In this document: in pieces, positions 20,336-27,429 of the stretch
Position numbering within the stretch: position 1 is the stretch's first letter
Layout: every line of letters starts with the position of its first letter
The notes under the pieces: model-generated
Told to the model about the DNA's origin: nothing
Databases searched by the model: none
The model's input: the letters and a program-made list of their open reading frames with translations, nothing else
From: Seison nebaliae
Taxonomy: Eukaryota; Rotifera; Pararotatoria; Seisonacea; Seisonidae
Reading direction: 5' to 3'
Assembly: GCA_023231475.1 (NCBI GenBank)
Contig: JALJEE010002283.1
Location: 1-27,429 of the forward strand
Length of the DNA: 27,429 nucleotides
Made by a program: the position numbers and the translations under genes

Positions 20336-20343
20336 TTTATATA
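20336..20343 (-). promoter_or_regulatory. TATA box of the glycine-rich repeat gene
   Basis: On the minus strand TATATAAA ends 32 bases before the start codon. With normal TATA spacing this gives a leader of only a few bases. A close TATA box with a tiny leader is also seen in the gene at 21767. Confidence 0.6.
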
Positions 20344-21724
20344 GTATTCTATTTATTGTATGTTACTTACGTTAAAGGTCATTAAATAAAACTTAAGATG
20401 CATCTTTGTTGATCTTTCTATTGTTATGCTATGTTATAATTTGCTACGATGTGATGATATGCTATTGTTCCACATTTGGTCTAAAAATTTTTAAACCAAA
20501 TGCACAGTTAAATTTTATCGAACATTCAATCAATAAACAATCATTTATGATTTAAATGAAAACTTCTTAATTTTTATCCAACATTCACATTTTAATTAAT
20601 TAAAGTTCGCGTACCATATTGTAAAGAAGAAGAATGGAAAATAATTGATTTCTTGGGGCAACGTTGAATATTATTTATAGGTATTTTCGAAGGAGAAAAA
20701 AATTTTGTTGACACATCGTTTATTAAAAATAATATAGTTAGTGAAGAAGAGAAGATGGATGATCTGAGTTTGTCAACAAACAATATCACGCCGTCAATGA
20801 TTGCTCGGCTCCACACGAGTATTCAAATAAGGAACGTGACAATTGCAGAATGTGAAACCTCCACAAATTTTTAAGAGAGGTTATGGAATTTTCGGACAAT
20901 CTAACTTTTCACAAATTTGGAATGAAAATAACAATAATTACCTCTATTCTTGCTCAATTGTCCGAAAATGTGTGGAATTTCTTTTGCTCAATTCCATAAT
21001 CATTTATCTTAAAAATTTGTTAGAAATTATTGAAAGTAAGAATGATTGTTACTTTTATTTATTACTTTACCAATTTTATTCTTTGGGTGTAATTTCTAAC
21101 TAACAAAGTCTGTTTGTAAGTTTTGAGTCAATATCGACTAAATCTATTATTTTATAAAAAAAATGGTTAAATTTGAGTTATACTCACACAAGGGTTAAAA
21201 CTAGATATTGTTCAACATTACAGTCTGATAAATTTATCATAATGAATTATACTAGTTTTAGAAACCGAATAAATGAATTGAAAATTTAAAAATGTGATAA
21301 GTAGGTATTTGATTAAATAGAGTAGTATTAGTTTATTGAATTTTCAAAAAATAAAATTATTTTATCACAAATATTCGCAACCCATAATAATCCACATGTC
21401 TGTTTCATGCAAATTTTACACAGAAAAATATAGAATGCATACTATAGCCATAAGCATACTTACACATGTGTAAGTGGATAGTCAAAAAGAAATGATTCCT
21501 CATAGGTTGTTCAATAAAATCTATTAATTGTTGTTATTAGTTGGTACCTAATCGGATACCGATAATCTGAAGTTAAAAGCATAGACGTCACAACTTTTAT
21601 TTAGTACTTTAATCATTTATTAATGTATAATTGATAAAATGATGAGCATATAATTAAAAAATTAATTTACAATTAAAGTAGAAATATTAGTTTAATCATT
21701 AGTTCATTAACTTTCATTAGTAGT
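20344..21724. other. Shared upstream region of two divergent secreted-protein genes
   Basis: This 1.4-kb stretch lies between the start sites of the repeat protein (minus) and the small glycine-rich protein (plus). It contains an open plus-strand stretch at 20668-20877 of mixed composition that I do not recognise, and a large imperfect hairpin at 20863-21020. The remainder is AT-rich with no exon I can support. Confidence 0.5.
20863..21020. repeat. Long imperfect inverted repeat (hairpin)
   Basis: Three blocks on the left have exact complements in reverse order on the right: 14 nt (20863-20876 with 21007-21020), 10 nt (20881-20890 with 20990-20999) and 13 nt (20888-20900 with 20957-20969). 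The centre is 56 nt and the right arm carries about 20 extra bases. It could be a worn foldback element, a structured RNA or a duplicated and inverted segment. Confidence 0.75.
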
Positions 21725-21731
21725 TATAAAG
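21725..21731 (+). promoter_or_regulatory. TATA box of the first small glycine-rich gene
   Basis: TATAAAG stands 36 bases before the start codon at 21767, giving a leader of about 5-12 bases at normal spacing. This matches the arrangement in the divergent repeat gene. Confidence 0.55.
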
Positions 21732-21766
21732 CGGAATTATATGCAATATTTCATTTTTTAGCGACA

Positions 21767-22321
21767 ATGAATATCAAAATTATTTGCACTCTAGTATTTG
21801 TGTGCTTCGCACAATCTGAAGGTTAGACAATTATTTATTAGAGTTAATTTGAATCAATTATAAACTATGCAGCGAGTTTCTTTAAGGATCTTGGTAAAAG
21901 TCTATTGACTAAAATTCTGCAAAATACAGATGGTGGACTAAAAACTGGTTTTGACAGCGTAACTAAATCAAATCTTAAGGCTCGTGGAACAGCAAGTGGT
22001 GATATTCAAGGAAAAGGAAAGGGTAAGGCTGATGTGGGACTAACATTTGGACAAGGAGGTCCCGGTTTATCTGCTCAAGCACGTGGACAAGGACAAGTTT
22101 TAGGAGAAGGTGCACTTAATGGAGAAGTTGAAGGTGAAATCGAAAATCAAAGTGTTTTCCGCGCATCTGGAGGTACCACGACAAGTATTGGAAATAATCC
22201 GTTTGATGTAGCAGACAGTCAAAATTTTTTGAATAGCGGTTCAGCCTGGCAGCCAATTTCATTTAGCAGCGATCGACCATATGTTCAACCGTCTTATTAT
22301 CGACCAAATAATTACTATTGA
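21767..22321 (+). CDS. Small secreted glycine-rich protein with basic then acidic block
   Basis: Exons 21767-21821 and 21873-22321, joined by a 51-nt intron in phase 1, give 167 residues. Exon 1 is a signal peptide, MNIKIICTLVFVCFAQSE. The mature part starts with an amphipathic stretch (SFFKDLGKSLLTKILQN). It is followed by a region of about 55 residues in which small residues (Gly, Ala, Val, Ile) alternate with polar ones: a basic half (DIQGKGKGKAD, residues 62-72), a neutral middle and an acidic half (GEVEGEIE, 102-109). The tail is Tyr/Pro/Asn-rich (YVQPSYYRPNNYY). After the signal peptide there is no Cys. Alternation of this kind favours beta-strands, as in structural silks, but no family is recognised. 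An AATAAA lies about 35 bases after the stop. It is likely a paralog of the next gene at 23213. Confidence 0.8.
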
Positions 22322-23212
22322 GCTAATCCTTACGTAATCGTTATTGAATTAATTCTCCAATAAACTTGCAAAATTGCCTTTGATTGAATTCTATTTAATT
22401 ACGAAATAAAAATTCTTGTAAAATCTTAATTTTAAAACAATTTCATTGAATTTTAACCATCAATTTCTTACAAATGTATTAAAACGTTGAAGTTTTCATC
22501 TCGTACAATATTATTCAAATATAATCCTTCAACCACTTGGATGAAGAATCAGATTTTTTCAGAGATACACCCATTCTATTAATATAATAAAATTAAAATT
22601 TTTAATTGAAGATGACAAATTTAAGTTCTTACAATAGTAAATAATGTTGACGAATAATATAAAATAGAATCTCTATTATTAAAGCACAACAATCATATAA
22701 AACATCATATGAACGATACAGCATACAAAAATATTAAAGAATATTACAAAAAGTTGTGAAATAACCACAAATAATTCCATTAGCAAAAGATATTGGTTAA
22801 AATTTTGCTTTACATACGGATAATTCAAACGCCGAAACTAAAAAGATATTTTCTTTTGGGCGTCAAAATGATACAGTTAAATTAATTTGATAAAAAATTT
22901 CAAATAAAACAAAATCTGTCTGATGCTTAAAGAAATTAATGCGGAAGAAAAAGTCAAACAATTTTATAGAATTGGGAACTAATTATTATTTAATTTATCA
23001 GAAGTTAATATTATAGTAATTACCTAATTTGCAAGAGTAACAAATACATTAAAAATGGAGTTCTTAAAAATGAAGTGTCTCTCATCAATGAAAATAAGTG
23101 ATTATTTTACAATTGAATCATTTTTAGTTTTACTTAAATTAAGTAGATAATAATTTGTTTCTTTTAAATAAAAGAAAACAGTTAAAGAAAGTTCTTTGAA
23201 AACAGTTCCAGA
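22322..23212. other. Spacer between the two small glycine-rich genes
   Basis: It holds the 3' UTR of the upstream gene (AATAAA near 22359) and AT-rich sequence without a supported exon. A TAAATAAAAG string near 23164 is a weak TATA candidate for the next gene. Confidence 0.45.
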
Positions 23213-23742
23213 ATGAATTACGTTTCTTTCATATTATCTTTCATACTATTTTCAATATTAAATGGTTTGCTATTAATATTTTAACGATTCACTTATTGAA
23301 TATTATTTATATAGAAATTGTTTTAAGCCACGGCCAGGCACAATATTCTCATCAACACCCAGTAGGTTATAGTCAACCATATTATCCGGTATTAAGCCAA
23401 GGTCAACAACAAGCATATAATCCGCCACAATATCCTCAGAATTATAATGGAAATGGTCAAGGCCAATTAAACGGTCAGGGACAGTTCGAAGGAGAAGGGG
23501 AAATTGAAGCGGAAGGACAAGTTTCTTTAGGAGCAGGTATTGGTGGTGGTATTGGATTGGGATTAGGTCCGAGTGGAATCACCGCGAATGCTTTTGGAAA
23601 TGCAGCAACAAGATTAGACGCACAAGGCCGTGTACGAGCTCGAGGAAGAGGAAGAGGTTCAGGCAATGTTTCCGGCTTAGTGAATAATTTGGAGAATATT
23701 TTTGGCGGCAATAGTATTTTAGCTAACTTCTTCAATAACTAA
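23213..23742 (+). CDS. Small secreted glycine-rich protein with acidic then basic block
   Basis: Exons 23213-23264 and 23315-23742, with a 50-nt intron in phase 1, give 159 residues. Exon 1 is a signal peptide, MNYVSFILSFILFSILN. The mature N-terminus is Gln/Tyr/Pro/His-rich (SHQHPVGYSQPYYP). A region of alternating small and polar residues follows: an acidic part (QFEGEGEIEAEGQV, residues 74-87), a glycine/leucine core (GAGIGGGIGLGLG) and a basic part (RVRARGRGRG, 123-132). The end is Asn-rich and hydrophobic (ILANFFNN). Intron position and phase, length and alternation pattern match the gene at 21767, but the charged blocks are in the opposite order. No Cys and no known domain. An AATAAA overlaps the stop region and another lies near 23862. 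A role as a structural or gland secretion is inferred. Confidence 0.8.
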
Positions 23743-24198
23743 TAAAAAATTTATAATCTCGTGGAGTTCTGAAGAATTAATTAAATTTCCTATCATTTCT
23801 TATGTTTCCTTTCTTCTTAAATAATATTTGAGATTTTATTATAAAACATTTTCCATCTTCAATAAAATATATGATATTCGTTCGATATAAAATCACATTC
23901 CATTTAATTAATTTCGTTAATTTAAATTTTTTTCTGTCAAATTAAAAATATTTCTAGATAATTTAATTTTTTCAATATATATGACTATATTTAGTAGTTA
24001 ATCCGTCTTTTAATCTTTCAAATTGTTGATTCAGAATAACGATTTAACATAAAATCGTAATTGCGAATTCCAGTCAGGCTTAAACTTTGATTAATCTTAT
24101 TCATATACCCATTCAGAAGATGTTTCGTTCAAACATTTAAAACATTTACATTTTGAATTAATTAGCTGACATTAAAATTGGAATAAGAAAAAATTATA
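23743..24198. other. Spacer before CHCHD7
   Basis: AT-rich 3' flank of the glycine-rich gene and 5' flank of the CHCHD7 gene. I see no exon, RNA gene or clear core promoter. Confidence 0.45.
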
Positions 24199-24578
24199 AT
24201 GACTCAACCGACCAGATATGCCATCGAAGAAAACAATCCATGTTTGAAAGTTAAACAACGTATTAACTGGAATTGGTTTACAAATAATATTATTCGTTAA
24301 GGAGCATGAACAATCATTGGAATGTATGGATAAACATTCAAAAAGATTTTGTAAAGAAATTATAGAGAATTATAAAAATTGTAAAAAATTTTGGGTAAGT
24401 ATTTTTAACATTTCACTTTTTATACTGAATTCTTCATTATTTGAAGGGAGCAGTACAAAAATTACATCTGGATAATGGACGTTCGAGAAGATTGCCGTTA
24501 GGAGAGGAGAAGGCATTTTATAAAAAACAATTTGTCGAATGGAAAACAAGTGGAAAATTGAGATTAATTGAAAAATAA
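24199..24578 (+). CDS. CHCHD7: CHCHD7 / COX23 twin CX9C mitochondrial protein
   Basis: Exons 24199-24249, 24302-24394 and 24447-24578, with two 52-nt introns in phase 0, give 91 residues. The family pattern is plain: NPCLKEHEQSLECMDKH, then FCKEIIENYKNCKKFW, that is C15-x9-C25 and C34-x9-C44, the two helices held by paired disulphides. The sequence after YKNCKKFW keeps the basic LHLDNGRRSRRLP character of the family. Family members are imported into the mitochondrial intermembrane space by the Mia40 relay; yeast Cox23 is needed for cytochrome c oxidase assembly. The length is close to the human protein (85 residues). The start is the first ATG before the CX9C motif, and no presequence is expected for this import route. 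PI31 starts 155 bases downstream on the same strand, with no sign that the two are co-transcribed. Confidence 0.88.
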
Positions 24579-24733
24579 TAATAAATTTGGATAATTTTAA
24601 AATTTCAAATACAATTTCCTTTCACTTCAATTGTCTACCTAATTTCTACTTACATCCCACAATTAGATAACATAAATTCTCTATTTTGATAAGAGAAAAC
24701 AATTGGATTTTTCTGTATCATCAATCGATTAAA

Positions 24734-25873
24734 ATGGTTCATCGAGGATTAGAATCGATGTATGAATTATATCGAAGTCAATTAAGAACGAAAGAAGATG
24801 CTCTTCTCATCATTCTCCATTGGGCAATCGATCAGAAACAATTCTCAATTCTGAAGGCAGACGGAACTGTTTATTTTTCATTTAAATAATTTATTTAATT
24901 TCTGGGAAAGTTAAGTGAATTATTGCCAAATAATTGGAATTATAATGATGGAATTTATGAATGGAATTATATGAAAGATGGAAACAAAATTACAATGAAA
25001 TCAATATTAAATCAAGATGATTTATTGATTAATCTTCAAGTTTCTTCAATATATTATTGGAGAATTTCAATTACATTTGATTGAATAGTTCGATAAATTT
25101 GTAGAAATTCGTCCAATAAACTCTTCAGATTTCGTAACAGACGATTACAAAGAAAGTTTCTCCAAGTTCTATTTTCTTTGAACGTTTTCATTCAGATATT
25201 TCAATTGTATCACATTCTGAATCATTGAATTATCTCACATAAAATTTCATTGAAATTAAAGAGCGTTTAAAAACTTAGATGAAGCTGTCAGAATTATTCA
25301 AAAAGAAACAGTTGAAAAATTGTTCAATCGAAAAGAAAAGGAAGTTAAAGAGAAGCAAAATAAGCAGAATGAAAGACAGAATCGTAACATTATAAATCCT
25401 TTTGATATCAATCCGACTGGTCCATCACTCTTTCCAGGTCAAATTGGACCGATGGGTTCCAATCCAATACCATCGTATGGAGGAAATGATCTATTTCCAA
25501 GTTCAAATTTAAATATTTCCCCCTTATTTAAAATTCATTTGAAAAAGATTTTGGTCGTGTAATTCCAGGCAATCCGGTTAATCCGATACCTGGTTTTGGA
25601 GGCGGAGGTATGATGTTCGATCCATCATCATTAATAAATAATCGCCCTCCTAATACCGGATTACCTAATGGTGCTGTCCCTCCAGGAGCAAGATTTGATC
25701 CAATATATGGACAACCAGGGAGACCAGGAAATCCAAGAGCTGAGTTAATTTCTTTCAACTTTTCTGTAGATATAATATAATTATAATCTTCTCTTCTACC
25801 CCAATTAAACGTTTTCAGACCTAATCCTGATCATTTACCACCTCCTAATGGTTACGATGATATGTTTATGTAG
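24734..25873 (+). CDS. PSMF1: Proteasome regulator PI31
   Basis: Exons 24734-24868, 24911-25039, 25089-25165, 25262-25500, 25548-25743 and 25819-25873 join in phase to 276 residues, close to human PI31 (271). The N-terminal FP domain (about 1-135) shows RTKEDALLIILHWAID and LSELLPNNWN, matching the family's QDALVCFLHWE and ELLPxGWN. The C-terminal half is Pro/Gly-rich, with GGGGMMFDP and VPPGARFDPI. It ends PNPDHLPPPNGYDDMFM, nearly the human ending. PI31 binds the 20S proteasome through this tail and binds Fbxo7-type F-box proteins through the FP domain; it modulates proteasome activity and transport. The start is the first ATG before the FP domain. The least sure junction is the 96-nt intron at 25166-25261; phase and family spacing support it. 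AATAAA lies about 60 bases after the stop. Confidence 0.93.
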
Positions 25874-26814
25874 GAAATGAAATTGAAAAAAAAATGAGAA
25901 TACGGTGTCATAAAAATAATTTTGTGTAAATCACAATAAATTTATTAAACTTATAAAAATTTCAATTTATTTCCTTCTTTTTTGCGGTAAAATTTAATTT
26001 GAGCTACTTATTTCCTTTTAATTTAAATTTAATAGGTATCTTATTCTATGAATAAAAAATTATTAAAAGACTATATCATTTAATGTATGTGTAAGATGTG
26101 TAAATAAAAGACTAATTGTGTAACGTTTAATCTATGAAAATAATTCTTCTGTTGAAAATTGCATAATATGAATGGCGTGATGAAATTACGCAACGTTATC
26201 TTGGTATAAATATGAATTAAATTTTTTATAATTTCATCGACCAGTTTTTAATCATGTTTGAACCAAATCGAACATGTTGGAAAAGGGTCCTCTCTTATAA
26301 TAAGATATCAAAACTTACTGCGGCTTACTTCATTGTAAGATGTTGGAGTTAATTCTCTAACATTAGGTCTTTTCTATTCCTGTCATTCTTAGCCTGTTTT
26401 ATATCGAAGATAAATGAATCTTCGCCGAAAATATGAATGACAGATTAAGAGTAGTTCAGACCGCTAATTCGGTGAAGATGAATTATTTAATAATAATTAA
26501 TAATTTCTTTTTTGCTTAATTTGCGGTCAAATACTTAATCATCGACAAATAATTTATTAATAAAGAAAATTTTAAATGGATTTCTTTATGAAGAATCGCA
26601 ACAAATCTCGTGTCAGATTGTAAATACCAACCATGAACATCAAATCTCACCATTGATGGTTGCTAAGGAAGGTACGCAGTTCAAGGCAAAAGATATTCAA
26701 CATTCAACACCTGAAAATTATAACTTAATCATCATAACGATTAAACTTATCGCTAAGGGAAATTCTAACAAGGGAGAATAAAATTAAAAACTAATGAATT
26801 ATCATTCCAGTTTT
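25874..26814. other. AT-rich spacer after PI31
   Basis: It holds the PI31 3' UTR (AATAAA near 25935), then AT-rich DNA with no supported exon on either strand. The last part, before 26815, may be eroded LINE sequence, because a LINE endonuclease scrap follows. Confidence 0.45.
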
Positions 26815-26985
26815 GTTGACTATGATTGGTGCGACAACAATTTCTTCAAGTTTAAGGCTCACATTGGCATTTCATGGATTGACCATTTAATCGTGAGCGA
26901 CAGTTGAGCTTTTTTTTCAACATTTTGATCGACTCTCATCTTTTCTCCGTGTCGGACTATGTACATGTCTTTTCAGCATCTCTAA
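26815..26985 (+). mobile_element. LINE endonuclease fragment
   Basis: The plus strand reads YDWCDNNFFKFKAHIGISWIDHLIVSDS, written here only to mark the F.KF..H.G.SWID.I.VSDS pattern of the C-terminal part of apurinic-type LINE endonucleases. After a frame change it reads FSVSDYVHVFS, at the place of the SDHYPV motif. At least one frame break is present and no reverse transcriptase follows within the window. The SWID and SD motifs match the remnant at 16715-16880. Confidence 0.65.
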
Positions 26986-26994
26986 CAAGGGAAC

Positions 26995-27017
26995 CTCAAC
27001 TTAATATTTAAGTTGAG
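26995..27017. repeat. Perfect 10-bp inverted repeat with 3-nt centre
   Basis: Arms CTCAACTTAA (26995-27004) and TTAAGTTGAG (27008-27017) flank TAT. The right arm overlaps a second palindrome, AGTTGAGTCAACT. The pair directly follows the LINE endonuclease fragment and may mark the edge of an inserted element. Confidence 0.9.
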
Positions 27018-27429
27018 TCAACTACCTCGGACTCGAAATCGAACCTGAAACTTCGCATAGTGATAGAATATTATTTATCACTGACGAAAGTTGTTTTTGT
27101 TAAGGTGCATAGTCAAAATATAATGCGTACATTAATTTTTAAAAAAAAGGATACAGTACAAAAGCTATACATTTTGATGTTATATATGAAGTGGTTGGGC
27201 TCAGGATTTATTTAATTCAATTATAAAATAAAAAGATAATAAATGAAGTCAAGACGGAGTATCTTGACTAGCAATGGAAAGTAATTTACGAGAGTCGGAA
27301 ACGTAGTTTGGCGGAAGTAAGACACGGAAGTGAGTTGGATGAGGTAAGGAATGAAGTTCGTAAAGGAGAATGGATACGAGAGAAAACGGGATGAGAGACG
27401 TAGAGTAGAATCTCAGATCAAAGTAAAAA
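27018..27429. other. Right-end region, purine-rich on the plus strand
   Basis: From about 27240 the plus strand becomes rich in A and G and less AT-rich than its surroundings. The longest open piece (27270-27390, reading QWKVIYESRKRSLAEVRHGS and on) follows a possible acceptor at 27264-27269 but has no recognisable family, and it may be eroded repeat DNA. A short inverted repeat, GTCAAGA with TCTTGAC, lies at 27248-27268. Confidence 0.35.

Noticed and set aside
20843-21103. 86-residue plus-strand frame
   Set aside because: It runs across the hairpin, is AT-driven in its second half and shows no family signature.
27025-27055. tRNA B-box-like string on the minus strand (GGTTCGATTTC)
   Set aside because: The bases around it do not form a T-stem and no acceptor or anticodon arm can be built.

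Overview
The window is AT-rich eukaryotic nuclear DNA. Its genes have many very short introns (mostly 42-96 nt, GT-AG), and a multi-exon DSL-type Notch ligand sits in only 4 kb. This points to an animal with a compact genome. A mite or other small arthropod fits best, but that is inference; no species marker was seen. All gene models below were assembled by hand from reading frame, splice phase and protein family motifs.

Layout. 1-2118 holds decayed non-LTR (LINE) reverse transcriptase pieces on the minus strand. 2240-2836 (minus) is a two-exon gene ending in a COX7A-like domain. 2837-9235 is gene-poor, AT-rich DNA with microsatellites and a second copy of a 74-bp repeat. 9560-13490 (plus) is a complete 15-exon DSL Notch ligand: signal peptide, MNNL, DSL, 11 EGF repeats, membrane segment, polyQ tail. 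14340-15328 (plus) is a terminal exon for a single-pass membrane protein; it is either a separate gene or an alternative last exon of the ligand. 16146-16540 holds decayed exon-like sequence and 16715-18480 a degenerate LINE with endonuclease and reverse transcriptase remnants.

18566-20304 (minus), 21767-22321 (plus) and 23213-23742 (plus) form a cluster of three two-exon genes for secreted glycine-rich proteins. Each has a signal-peptide exon, a 50-65 nt intron and one low-complexity exon. The first is a 557-aa protein built of 18-residue Gly/Ser/Leu repeats with two strongly basic blocks. The other two are small proteins of alternating small and polar residues that carry a basic and an acidic block in opposite order. 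This cluster is the best candidate for an undescribed system, perhaps a secreted structural material.

24199-24578 (plus) is CHCHD7/COX23 (twin CX9C) and 24734-25873 (plus) is the proteasome regulator PI31 (PSMF1), both apparently intact. 25874-27429 contains a LINE endonuclease scrap and small palindromes, with no recognised gene.

The genes do not form one pathway. COX7A-like and CHCHD7 both belong to cytochrome oxidase biology but are 20 kb apart and probably neighbours by chance.
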